From Chitinophaga varians (GTDB lineage: Bacteria; Bacteroidota; Bacteroidia; Chitinophagales; Chitinophagaceae): a stretch of 64,000 nucleotides of DNA. The DNA is taken from positions 558,001 through 622,000 of the forward strand of contig NZ_JABAIA010000002.1 in assembly GCF_012641275.1 (NCBI RefSeq), read 5' to 3'. The notes under the pieces were generated by a model. That model made no database searches. It was not told the DNA's origin and worked only from the letters and a program-made list of their open reading frames with translations. This document shows, piece by piece, positions 52,587-60,623 of the stretch. The translations under genes were made by a program, and so were the position numbers. Position 1 is the first letter of the stretch, and every line of letters starts with the position of its first letter.

Positions 52587-52957
52587 TTGTTGGTATAGGC
52601 ACAGATATCACTGATGTAACGCGTATCGCGGAGAAACTGGCCAAAGGCAGCGGTTTCCGCGACCTCGTGTTTACGCCGCAGGAAATCGCCTATTGCGAGC
52701 AGCAGGCATCGCCGCAGGAGAGTTATGCCGCCCGTTTCGCCGCCAAAGAAGCGTTCCTGAAAGCGCTGGGCACCGGTTGGGGCAATGGCGGAGTGAACTT
52801 CCATGAAATAGAGATACGCAACGATGCCGCCGGAAAACCGGAACTGTTCCTGCTGACAGACAATCCCCGCTATACATCGCTGGGCGTTAAAAAAATATGG
52901 GTGTCCTTGTCACACGAAAAAAATGCGGCCGTGGCAATGGTAATTCTTGAAAGCTGA
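52583..52957 (+). CDS. acpS: Holo-ACP synthase (4'-phosphopantetheinyl transferase)
   Basis: A 124-residue AcpS. MIVGIGTDITDVTRI carries the Mg-binding Asp8, and ARFAAKEAFLKALG the second metal-site Glu and catalytic Lys region. It attaches phosphopantetheine to the carrier serine of ACPs. Its location, overlapping the C45 gene by 4 bp, suggests that it serves ACP 1 and ACP 2 of the cluster; whether it is also the organism's only AcpS cannot be told from here. Confidence 0.95.
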   Translation: MIVGIGTDITDVTRIAEKLAKGSGFRDLVFTPQEIAYCEQQASPQESYAARFAAKEAFLKALGTGWGNGGVNFHEIEIRNDAAGKPELFLLTDNPRYTSLGVKKIWVSLSHEKNAAVAMVILES

Positions 52958-52969
52958 ATATCCTAACAT

Positions 52970-54262
52970 ATGTACATTCCCGATATAGAACTACAGTCAA
53001 AAGCCGCCATCAGGGCATTCCAGGAGAAGGAAGTCATGAGGCTGCTTGGTTATCTGCGTGAGTTCTCTCCCTTCTACAGGTCCTGGTTCAAACAACACGA
53101 TATACATCCTGAGAAGGTGCGTTCACTGGAGGATTTCAGCCTGATACCTCCCGTAACAAAACAGGAACTGCAGGAGCACAACTGGGAATTTCTCTGCGTG
53201 GACAAAAGCCATATCGCGGAATATACTACTACCTCCGGCACGTTAGGTCGTCCGGTGATTATTGCGCTTACCGAAAAAGACCTGCAACGCCTCAGTTATA
53301 ATGAGTATATCTCTTTCTGTTGCGCCGATGGTACCGACAGCGATATTTTCCAGCTGATGCTTACGCTGGACCGCCAGTTTATGGCCGGCATGGCGTATTA
53401 CAACGGTATCCGCAAACTGGGCGCCGGCGTGCTGCGTGTAGGCCCGGGCGTGCCCAGCATGCAGTGGGAGAATATTCAGCGAATCAAACCCACGACGATC
53501 GTCGGCGTGCCTTCCTTCATCGTGAAACTGATCGCCTACGCTAAAGAACATCATATCAACATCAACGAAACCTCTGTCCGCAAGGCAGTGTGTATCGGTG
53601 AAAATATCCGCAATACCGATTTCTCGCTGAACGTACTGGGCAAGAAAATCACAGAGCAGTGGAATATCCGGCTGTATTCCACCTATGCCTCCACTGAAAT
53701 GCAGACGGCCTTCACCGAATGCAAAGCCGGTAAAGGCGGGCATCATCATCCTGAATTGCTCTACGTGGAACTGCTGGACGAGAACAACCAGCCCGTTGCC
53801 CCGGGCCAGGAAGGTGAAGTGACCATCACCACACTGGGCGTGGAAGGCATGCCGCTGCTGCGTTATAAAACCGGCGATATCTGCCAGTACCATGAGGAAA
53901 CATGCTCCTGTGGAAGACATACGCTGCGGCTGTCTCCCGTCATCGGCAGAAAAAAACAGATGATCAAATACAAAGGTACCACGTTGTATCCGCCCGCTCT
54001 GTTCGACCTGCTCAACGATATGGAAGAAGTAAAAGAGTTTGTGGTAGAAGTGTATTCCAACGAACTGGGCACCGATGAGATATTGATGCATGTCTGGCCT
54101 ACAGAGGAATCAGAAGAAATGGACCGTAAGATCAAATCTTACCTACAGGCGAAACTGCGGGTGATACCACAGGTGAGGTATTGCAGCCAGCAGGATATTA
54201 TGCGGATGCAGTTCCCGGAGAATAGCAGGAAACCGGTGAAGTTTGTGGATAACAGGAGTTAG
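52970..54262 (+). CDS. PaaK-like aryl-CoA/ACP ligase (adenylating enzyme)
   Basis: A 430-residue phenylacetate-CoA-ligase-like enzyme. The ATP-binding loop is TTTSGTLGRPV, the adenylate motifs are YASTEMQTAF and YKTGDICQY, and the SCGRHTLRLSPVIGRKKQMIKYKGTT hinge region is typical. In the cluster it is the best candidate to activate 4-coumarate made by the ammonia-lyase and load it on ACP or CoA. It is the last gene of the cluster; its stop overlaps, tail to tail, the antitoxin-like relic on the other strand. Confidence 0.9.
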   Translation: MYIPDIELQSKAAIRAFQEKEVMRLLGYLREFSPFYRSWFKQHDIHPEKVRSLEDFSLIPPVTKQELQEHNWEFLCVDKSHIAEYTTTSGTLGRPVIIALTEKDLQRLSYNEYISFCCADGTDSDIFQLMLTLDRQFMAGMAYYNGIRKLGAGVLRVGPGVPSMQWENIQRIKPTTIVGVPSFIVKLIAYAKEHHININETSVRKAVCIGENIRNTDFSLNVLGKKITEQWNIRLYSTYASTEMQTAFTECKAGKGGHHHPELLYVELLDENNQPVAPGQEGEVTITTLGVEGMPLLRYKTGDICQYHEETCSCGRHTLRLSPVIGRKKQMIKYKGTTLYPPALFDLLNDMEEVKEFVVEVYSNELGTDEILMHVWPTEESEEMDRKIKSYLQAKLRVIPQVRYCSQQDIMRMQFPENSRKPVKFVDNRS

Positions 54263-54465
54263 GTGTTGGCAGTGCCATGTTTGGCCTGATATTTTTTGAG
54301 GACCTGGTTTTGATTCAGGGTATCGATTTCATCATTGGTGAATTGTTGACCTGTATCTTCACAAACATAATAATGATAAGAAATATCAAAAAAGTCTTGT
54401 CGATATTCCATTGTCATAGGTCTTTTTTCTAACCTTGCGTTGCCTCCTGTAAATGGACTTTTCAT
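54259..54465 (-). pseudogene. Truncated MqsA-like antitoxin (N-terminal domain only)
   Basis: A 68-residue ORF. MKSPFTGGNARLEKRPMTM and YVCEDTGQQFTNDEIDTLN resemble the N-terminal part of Bacteroidota MqsA/SocA-like antitoxins (MKSPITGK..., YYKCEDSGEEFT), in which a helix-turn-helix DNA-binding domain follows after about residue 70. Here the frame stops at QAKHGTANT, so this domain is absent. No toxin gene is adjacent. It may be a remnant, or a stand-alone small protein. The 3' end overlaps the ligase gene by 4 bp. Confidence 0.6.
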
Positions 54466-54475
54466 AATTGGTATT

Positions 54476-55234
54476 TTACAACTTTTTAATAAATGTTTTA
54501 GCAGCTCCGAGCGTCAACGCCGGGGCTTCTTTATGCGGTGTATGTCCAATGTCAGGTATAATACACTGCACCGCTTTACCGCTCACCTGGCTGAGAGTCC
54601 TTTCTACCTGCGCCAGCGTTCCATATTCATCTGCTTCACCCTGAATAAACAACAGCGGGCAGGTTATAGCCGGCAAAAAATGTTCAATATTCCAGTCCCT
54701 GAAATCGCTGCGCGTCCATGTTTCTGTCCATGCCCGGAAAAGGGTATCTGTTTTATCGCCGTGGTATTTTTGCAGGCGGTGAGGCAGAGTAGTGGTTTGG
54801 TAGGCATGCATCGCATCACGTATACCCTTCAGCGTTATTTCTTCCACGAAAATGTGCGCCGCTTCACAGATAACGGCCTTAATCGGTTCCGGGTATTTGC
54901 CGGCGGTGATCAAGGCGATAGAGCCGCCATCGCTGTGGCCGAACAGGACCACCTGGTCCATTTCCAGATGAGTGAGCAAAGCGTACAGCACATCTGCTTC
55001 TGTTTCCATGTAGCTGACGGGCCTTTCTCCGGCAGGCATTGGTGCTGACAGGCCGTAACCAAGGCGGTCGTAGATGAGCGCGTTGCATTGGGTGGCATCT
55101 GCTAATTGTTGTGGGAAATCGCGCCATAAGGCTGTGCAACCCAATGAATCGTGAAGGAAAACAATAACCGGTCTGCCGGGATATTTTTTATAGTGATGAA
55201 CTGATAGGCCGTTGAATAAAGAAAGGTCATCCAT
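54476..55234 (-). CDS. Alpha/beta-fold hydrolase
   Basis: A 252-residue hydrolase. The nucleophile elbow is LFGHSDGGSIAL, the oxyanion region VIVFLHDSLGCTALW, the acid in IQGEADEYG and the catalytic His in IPDIGHTPHKEAP. Substrate unknown; esters or C-C bond substrates are typical. The start ATG is clear. It is 10 bp upstream of the antitoxin-like relic and 73 bp downstream of the small ORF. Confidence 0.88.
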   Translation of the reverse strand: MDDLSLFNGLSVHHYKKYPGRPVIVFLHDSLGCTALWRDFPQQLADATQCNALIYDRLGYGLSAPMPAGERPVSYMETEADVLYALLTHLEMDQVVLFGHSDGGSIALITAGKYPEPIKAVICEAAHIFVEEITLKGIRDAMHAYQTTTLPHRLQKYHGDKTDTLFRAWTETWTRSDFRDWNIEHFLPAITCPLLFIQGEADEYGTLAQVERTLSQVSGKAVQCIIPDIGHTPHKEAPALTLGAAKTFIKKL

Positions 55235-55307
55235 TATCCTTTAAAATAAAGATTGATAGCCGTCCTAGGATAAATGATATTTGGAGAGGGAGGTGCCGGA
55301 GGACAGG

Positions 55308-55487
55308 TTACTTCATAGAAGACAGTAAATCCCTGGCGGCAACGGTGCTTGCATTCCCTTCCTTGTCGCCTATAACAAGAGTTTTGTTATTCGCCGCCCT
55401 GGCCTCAACCAGCTTCCTGACCGCTTTCTGCGCACCTTTTTGGATCTTTTCAGAAAAAGTCAGCAACTCTTTTTGTTTACTAGTCAT
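55308..55487 (-). CDS. Small basic protein of unknown function (59 aa)
   Basis: A 59-residue ORF starting MTSKQKELLTFSEKIQKGAQ, with a basic amphipathic first half and a second half KTLVIGDKEGNASTVAARDL. I do not recognise a family. Its ATG overlaps the stop of the 36-residue ORF upstream (ATGACTAG), the arrangement of coupled toxin-antitoxin or small two-gene units. It is too short to be confirmed by sequence reading alone. Confidence 0.5.
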   Translation of the reverse strand: MTSKQKELLTFSEKIQKGAQKAVRKLVEARAANNKTLVIGDKEGNASTVAARDLLSSMK

Positions 55488-55590
55488 TTATTTGGCTTTG
55501 GTTTAGAATAATGCTCCAAATTTCGGGATTTATTACCAATTTTTCACCACCTCCGAAACCGGCTGCGACTGTTGTGGGTACGGTAGTCAT
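55480..55590 (-). CDS. Very small ORF (36 aa), translationally coupled to the next
   Basis: An ATG-initiated 36-residue frame beginning MTTVPTTVAAGFGGGEKLV and ending SIILNQSQIND. The stop overlaps the start of the 59-residue ORF. The frame stays open further upstream, with in-frame TILPEI before the ATG, back to the end of the DUF6702 gene, so a longer product with an alternative start, or a decayed gene, is possible. Glycine-rich start; no family recognised. Confidence 0.35.
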   Translation of the reverse strand: MTTVPTTVAAGFGGGEKLVINPEIWSIILNQSQIND

Positions 55591-55658
55591 TATTTCCGGA
55601 AGAATGGTATAAGTGGCAGTCGTTTTACCGGCGATGAATATTCGGCATAACTCAAATT

Positions 55659-56147
55659 TTAAAACTCCATCACCGCGCTGGCCCTGGGGTTATCCAGCTT
55701 AGTACTTTGTCTTTTCCCGCCCACGATCACGTGTATCATATTGATCTGCGAAGGGTGTTGCTGATATAACAGATCATTCATCACGGCCACTTTTTTGGGC
55801 GCGGGGATATTATCGGCGGAGAGGAAGCTCCAGACGGCATCTTCTTCTATCTTATAGCCCAGAAAATGCAGCGGTACTTTTTTCCCGTCGAGGGTTACCT
55901 GCAGGTGTTGGGAGAGATATTCGGCGATCATTTTGTCCACCTGTTGCCGGTTGACGGGTTTGATGATATCGAAAGATGTTTTGTATTGTACTTTGAGGGT
56001 ATTTTCCAGGTCGTCAGCGAAAATACGGCAGCTGACTTCCAGCTCCTTTTTGGCAGCGTTGTGCGTAATCTCTGTAACACTCACATAGAACGGGTGCAGA
56101 ATGGCCATCCAGGCCACTGTCCACCATTTACATAATAATAACCCCAC
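55659..56147 (-). CDS. DUF6702 family protein
   Basis: A 162-residue protein with a short hydrophobic N-terminus (GLLLCKWWTVAWMAIL) and then HPFYVSVTEITHN, the start of the mature DUF6702 domain. Family members in Bacteroidota are exported and are frequently neighbours of HupE/UreJ and M1 peptidase genes, as here. Function is unknown. The start is GTG at 56147; an ATG at 56108 would remove most of the signal. Divergent from the HupE gene. Confidence 0.75.
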   Translation of the reverse strand: MGLLLCKWWTVAWMAILHPFYVSVTEITHNAAKKELEVSCRIFADDLENTLKVQYKTSFDIIKPVNRQQVDKMIAEYLSQHLQVTLDGKKVPLHFLGYKIEEDAVWSFLSADNIPAPKKVAVMNDLLYQQHPSQINMIHVIVGGKRQSTKLDNPRASAVMEF

Positions 56148-56193
56148 TAGACTAATTTTTTTGGGAAAATTAATTTTTACTTTCTATAATTAC

Positions 56194-56201
56194 CAAATTT
56201 A
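56194..56201 (-). promoter_or_regulatory. -7 promoter box for the DUF6702 gene
   Basis: On the minus strand the sequence reads TAAATTTG, a perfect TAnnTTTG box, 47 bp before the DUF6702 start. A matching -33 element was not found at the ideal spacing. Confidence 0.35.
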
Positions 56202-56216
56202 GACAAAAGAAGGGCA

Positions 56217-56798
56217 ATGGATCTGATGTATTTTGAGCTGGGGTGGCAACATATTCTCAACTGGGAAGGTTATGATCATATACTTTTCGTGATTGCCCTG
56301 AGCGCTATTTATGTGGTGAACGAATGGAAAAAGTTGCTGGTCCTGGTGACCGCCTTTACTCTCGGGCATTCTATTACGCTGGCTTTGAGTGTGTTGCACG
56401 TTATCCGGGTGTCCAGTTCGCTGGTCGAGTTTCTGATTCCGGTCACTATCTGTATTACAGCGCTGTCCAATATTTTAAGAAAGGATGAAGCGCCGCAGCA
56501 CCTGCAGCTCAACTACTTCTATGCTTTATTTTTCGGGCTGATACACGGACTGGGGTTTTCCAACTACCTGAAAAGCCTGCTGGGTGGCCAGGCCAACATC
56601 GTTAAACCGCTGCTGGGATTCAATATAGGGCTGGAATTCGGCCAGATCCTGATTGTGGCCGTGGTGATGCTGGCCGCCGGCATCATTGTCAATATCGGAC
56701 GGGTAGGCCGTCGCGACTGGAACATGTTTTTATCTTCCGCCACTTTTGGTGTCGCCTTTCTGATGGTGGTCCAGGGTGTGCGGGAGCTGTTGAAATAA
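56217..56798 (+). CDS. HupE/UreJ-family membrane protein
   Basis: A 193-residue protein with about six transmembrane helices. GYDHILFVIAL (with the conserved Asp-His), TLGHSITLALS and FFGLIHGLGFSNYL, with histidines inside helices, match HupE/UreJ proteins, which are suspected nickel or cobalt transporters; related Bacteroidota proteins are uncharacterised. Start ATG at 56217; divergent from the DUF6702 gene with 69 bp between them. The M1 peptidase gene follows after 33 bp. Confidence 0.88.
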   Translation: MDLMYFELGWQHILNWEGYDHILFVIALSAIYVVNEWKKLLVLVTAFTLGHSITLALSVLHVIRVSSSLVEFLIPVTICITALSNILRKDEAPQHLQLNYFYALFFGLIHGLGFSNYLKSLLGGQANIVKPLLGFNIGLEFGQILIVAVVMLAAGIIVNIGRVGRRDWNMFLSSATFGVAFLMVVQGVRELLK

Positions 56799-56831
56799 CT
56801 AAAATCTAAATCTGAAACCGTAAAATCCTCT

Positions 56832-59153
56832 ATGAGAAAAAATCTTTACCTCCTGGGCATCTTATGCAGTACTGCGATGACGCTGCATGCACAGAATCCG
56901 GGATCTAACCACGGTAACCGCTTTGAGCAGCTGGGCACCCTGCTTCAGACGCCCAATATGTACCGCTCCGCTTCCGGCGCACCGGGACCAAAATACTGGC
57001 AACAGCGGGCAGATTATGAAATCAATGCTGAACTGGATGACAACAAACAGCGGCTCACCGGCGCTGAAACAGTCACCTATTTCAATAATTCACCGGACCC
57101 GCTGACTTACATCTGGCTGCAGCTGGATGAAAACGAGCATGATCCAAAAAGTGACAACCGCAGCTTCGATGGTAGCAAAATAACTGATAAGATGTCCCTG
57201 CGCGACATCCGCGGTATCCTGCCGCCGACCGGCGATCTGGGTGTGAAAATCGTAAAGGTGACAGATGCGGACGGTAAGGCGCTGCCTTATACCATCAACC
57301 AGACCATGATGCGTATCGACCTGCCTAAAACGCTGATGCCGGGCGAAAAATACCGCTTCAAAGTGGAATGGTGGTACAACCTCTCCGACCGTATGACCAC
57401 CGGCGGCCGCGGTGGGTATGAATATTTCCCGGAAGATAAAAACTACCTGTATACCATCACCCAATGGTATCCCCGGCTGGCGGTGTATTCCGACTTCCAG
57501 GGATGGCAGAACAAACAATTCACCGGCAGAGGTGAGTTTGCCCTCACCTTCGGTAATTTCCGTGTACGCCTGACCGTGCCTTCCGATCATATCGTAGGCG
57601 CTACCGGCGAATGCCAGAACTATAAAGAAGTGCTTTCCCCTGCGCAATACCAGCGCTGGCAACAGGCACAGAGCAGCAAAGAGCCCGTCGAAGTAGTAAC
57701 GCTCGATGAAGCAACGAAAGCCATGCAGAACAAAGCAGGCAGCCGCAAAACATGGGTGTATGAAGCACAGAACGTGCGTGACTTCGCGCTGGTTTCTTCC
57801 CGCCGCCTCGTATGGGACGCACTGGCCACCAATGTGGAAGGCAATAAGGTGATGGCCATGTCCTACTATGGCCCTGAAGCTTATCCGCTGTATCGCCGTT
57901 ATTCCACCAAAGTGGTGGCGCATACGCTCAAATCCTACTCCAGCCACACCATCCCGTATCCTTACCCGGTGGCCATCTCCGTAGAGGCAGCCAATGGCAT
58001 GGAATACCCGATGATCTGCTTTAACTATGGCCGTGCCGATAAAGACGGCACCTACTCTGAATCTACCAAAAATGGTATGATCGGGGTGATCATCCATGAA
58101 GTTGGGCACAACTTCTTCCCCATGATCGTCAACTCCGATGAACGGCAGTGGTCCTGGATGGATGAAGGCCTTAATACTTTCTGCCAGTTTATGGCGGAAC
58201 AGGAATGGGACAGCAATTTCCCTTCTTCCCGTGGTCCCGCTCATAAGATCGTGGACTATATGAAGATGCCGAAAGACCAGCTGGAGCCTATTATGACCAA
58301 TTCCGAAAACATAATTCAGTTTGGCCCGAATGCTTATGCTAAACCCGCCACAGCACTGAATATCCTGCGCGAAACGGTAATGGGCCGTGAACTGTTCGAC
58401 TTCGCTTTCCGGGAATATGCCCGCCGCTGGGCCTTTAAACATCCGACACCGCCTGATTTCTTCCGTACCATGGAAGATGCTTCGGCAGTTGACCTGGACT
58501 GGTTCTGGCGCGGATGGTTCTTCACCATCGAACCGGTGGACATCTCCATCGACAACGTGAAATGGTATAACCTCGCCAGCAAAAATCCGGCTGCAAGCAG
58601 CCAGCAGTCTAAAGAAGCCTATGAGCGCAATATCGACCATGTGGCCCGCCAGCATAATAAAGCCGCCGGTATTAAATTTGCAGTGGACCAGGATACCAGC
58701 CTGCAGGATTTCTACAGCAAATGGAACCGCTTTGAAGTAGCACCGGAAGATAAAGCCGCTTATGATCAGTTCTATAACAACCTGACACCAGCGGAGAAAG
58801 AAATGTATGACAGCAAAAAGAACTTCTATGAAGTGACGTTTTCCAACATAGGCGGACTGGTGATGCCGCTCATCCTGGAATGGACATTTGCTGACGGCAC
58901 CAAGGAAACGGAACGTATTTCAGCTTACATCTGGCGTAAGAATGAAAATCAGGTAACAAAGGTATTTGCGAAAGATAAAAAGGTAGTATCGCTGAAGCTG
59001 GACCCGCTCCGCGAAACAGCTGATATCGATGAAAGCAATAACAGCTGGCCAAGGGAAGCCGCTCCGTCGCGGTTTGAGATGTTTAAGGATGGTGCGGGCG
59101 TGAGAGGCGCTTCTACCGGCGATAACCCGATGAAAAAAGCCCTTAATAAATAA
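56832..59153 (+). CDS. Secreted M1-family metallopeptidase
   Basis: A 773-residue protein with a signal peptide (TLHA-QNP, residue 20). The zinc site is HEVGH at about 422 in GVIIHEVGHNFFP, with the third ligand in WMDEGLNTF; the canonical exopeptidase GxMEN motif is replaced by NGMEYPM. M1 proteins remove N-terminal residues, although several periplasmic Bacteroidota members have unknown substrates. The N-terminal beta domain (about 40-260) is typical. Conserved neighbours are HupE and DUF6702. The esterase gene follows after 5 bp. Confidence 0.92.
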   Translation: MRKNLYLLGILCSTAMTLHAQNPGSNHGNRFEQLGTLLQTPNMYRSASGAPGPKYWQQRADYEINAELDDNKQRLTGAETVTYFNNSPDPLTYIWLQLDENEHDPKSDNRSFDGSKITDKMSLRDIRGILPPTGDLGVKIVKVTDADGKALPYTINQTMMRIDLPKTLMPGEKYRFKVEWWYNLSDRMTTGGRGGYEYFPEDKNYLYTITQWYPRLAVYSDFQGWQNKQFTGRGEFALTFGNFRVRLTVPSDHIVGATGECQNYKEVLSPAQYQRWQQAQSSKEPVEVVTLDEATKAMQNKAGSRKTWVYEAQNVRDFALVSSRRLVWDALATNVEGNKVMAMSYYGPEAYPLYRRYSTKVVAHTLKSYSSHTIPYPYPVAISVEAANGMEYPMICFNYGRADKDGTYSESTKNGMIGVIIHEVGHNFFPMIVNSDERQWSWMDEGLNTFCQFMAEQEWDSNFPSSRGPAHKIVDYMKMPKDQLEPIMTNSENIIQFGPNAYAKPATALNILRETVMGRELFDFAFREYARRWAFKHPTPPDFFRTMEDASAVDLDWFWRGWFFTIEPVDISIDNVKWYNLASKNPAASSQQSKEAYERNIDHVARQHNKAAGIKFAVDQDTSLQDFYSKWNRFEVAPEDKAAYDQFYNNLTPAEKEMYDSKKNFYEVTFSNIGGLVMPLILEWTFADGTKETERISAYIWRKNENQVTKVFAKDKKVVSLKLDPLRETADIDESNNSWPREAAPSRFEMFKDGAGVRGASTGDNPMKKALNK

Positions 59154-59158
59154 CGTTG

Positions 59159-59968
59159 ATGAAATACACGCTCACCCTCTTACTATTGGTTTTCGGCCTG
59201 CAAACGCTCCGGGCGGGCAATGTGGACACGGTCAGTATTCCCAGTGCGGCAATGCACCGCAGCTACAAATGCGTGGTGGTAACACCCGCGTCCTACAAGG
59301 AAGGCACACGGCGCTACCCGGTAGTGTATTTACTGCACGGCTATAGCGGCAATTATGCTAACTGGGTCACTAAAGTGCCCGCCATCAGGGAACTGGCAGA
59401 TACTTACCAATGCATGATCGTATGCCCCGACGGCGCTTTCATGAGCTGGTACCTTGACAGTCCCCGCGATAGCTCCATGCGCTTTGAGACTTATGTAGGA
59501 AAGGAAATACCGGCGTACATTGACCAGCACTACCAGACGCTGCCCGATCCGCGCCACCGCGCTATCACCGGGCTCAGTATGGGAGGACACGGCGCTTTGT
59601 ACCTGGCCATCCGGCATCCCGAGATGTTTGGTGCTGCCGGCAGTATTAGCGGAGGCGTGGATTTCAGGCCATTTCCCAAAAGCTGGGAAATTGTAAAGCT
59701 GCTGGGTGAAGCGGGAAAAGACGGTGCTAATTGGACCGTCTATACGGTAATGGGACAGCTCAATAAACTGCAGCCTGGTACGCTGCCCATGATCATTGAC
59801 TGTGGCGTAAAGGATTTTTTCATCGATGTGAACAGGGCTTTACATCAGAAACTGCTGGAAAGAGGAATCGATCACGATTATATAGAACGGCCAGGACAGC
59901 ATGACTGGGACTACTGGGCCAACTCCATTCACTACCAGATGCTCTTCTTTCATCGCTTCTTTCAATAA
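59159..59968 (+). CDS. Secreted esterase (esterase D / S-formylglutathione-hydrolase-like fold)
   Basis: A 269-residue alpha/beta hydrolase with a signal peptide (TLRA-GNV). The nucleophile is in ITGLSMGGHGAL, the oxyanion region in VYLLHGYSGNYANW, and the catalytic His near the end in RPGQHDWDYW. It resembles acetyl- and feruloyl-esterases of the periplasm. ATG 59159 is chosen; a TTG at 59156 adds one residue. It ends the M1 unit; a hairpin terminator follows. Confidence 0.9.
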   Translation: MKYTLTLLLLVFGLQTLRAGNVDTVSIPSAAMHRSYKCVVVTPASYKEGTRRYPVVYLLHGYSGNYANWVTKVPAIRELADTYQCMIVCPDGAFMSWYLDSPRDSSMRFETYVGKEIPAYIDQHYQTLPDPRHRAITGLSMGGHGALYLAIRHPEMFGAAGSISGGVDFRPFPKSWEIVKLLGEAGKDGANWTVYTVMGQLNKLQPGTLPMIIDCGVKDFFIDVNRALHQKLLERGIDHDYIERPGQHDWDYWANSIHYQMLFFHRFFQ

Positions 59969-59991
59969 TCGGTATCAAGGCATAAAATATG

Positions 59992-60017
59992 AAGCCGTCC
60001 CGGGAACGGGGCGGCTT
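59992..60017 (+). terminator. Terminator after the esterase gene
   Basis: AAGCCGTCCC and GGGGCGGCTT pair with one wobble around a short loop, followed by TTTTT. Confidence 0.75.
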
Positions 60018-60379
60018 TTTAACTTGCTAATATGTCCTGTTGATCTATGAAAAATGTGATTGTCGTTTTTGTTGAAAAAAAGCGGCCGTAAGCAGGACTG
60101 CAAGCGGCCGGATTATTTTCATGTGACCTAAGTTGAATGCTAAGCGAAATCAGTTGCTTTGTACAGTCCCGGACTGGCACGGGCGACAATGACTTTTGGC
60201 ATAGGTTTGTCTGTTTGTTGATGACGTAGTACGCCCCCTGTACACCAGAATTGCAATTGAACCGCAAATACTTTCAGTTATAGGTACTTCATGTTTTTCA
60301 TCACGTGTTATCAGAACTATTTTCGTTATCAGCCTGGAAGTCGGGCCAACATCAAGATGGTACCATCGGAAACAAAATT
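60018..60379. other. Non-coding gap without a recognisable gene
   Basis: This stretch holds only short overlapping ORFs without start context, composition or motifs of real genes. It might be decayed coding sequence. It is followed by a hairpin, a REP-like element and a terminator. Confidence 0.5.
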
Positions 60380-60410
60380 TTTTTAATGTGTATTGTATAC
60401 ACATTAAAAA
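60380..60410. terminator. Perfect 13-bp hairpin with T- and A-rich flanks
   Basis: TTTTTAATGTGTA and TACACATTAAAAA are exact reverse complements around a 5-base loop. The flanks resemble a terminator of the minus-strand susD transcript or a regulatory palindrome. The context alone does not decide between these. Confidence 0.45.
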
Positions 60411-60526
60411 GCAGCCTGCGGCTTCATTCCTTTATATCATTGTAATCAGCTATATCACCTTAAATCATCAAAGCCATATCATCACTTCATTCCGGCATCT
60501 GCTGAATAGTCATCAACACATCGTAG

Positions 60527-60545
60527 CCCAGGGCTTCAGCCCTAG
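60527..60545. repeat. REP-like palindrome, third copy
   Basis: CCCAGGGCTTCAGCCCTAG is nearly identical to 7527-7545, including the preceding CGTAG. It lies just before a strong terminator. Confidence 0.65.
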
Positions 60546-60549
60546 GACA

Positions 60550-60592
60550 AAAAAAAGCCGGTCCTCGATAGGACCGGCATTTTTTTTTTATG
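60550..60592. terminator. Strong bidirectional terminator downstream of susD
   Basis: GCCGGTCCT and AGGACCGGC form a perfect 9-bp stem around a short loop, with an A-run before and a long T-run after. It ends the minus-strand SusCD transcript and would also stop plus-strand transcription from the other side. Confidence 0.9.
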
Positions 60593-60623
60593 CACGCGAT
60601 TCAAAATAAGTATATCAACATAA

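Noticed and set aside
57090..58655. 521-residue minus-strand ORF inside the M1 peptidase gene
   Set aside because: The plus strand has a complete signal peptide and HEVGH zinc site; the reverse product lacks motifs.
60019..60404. Two minus-strand ORFs of 82 and 84 residues in the gap before the SusCD genes
   Set aside because: They overlap in different frames, lack a start context and have no motif; kept only as a gene-less gap.
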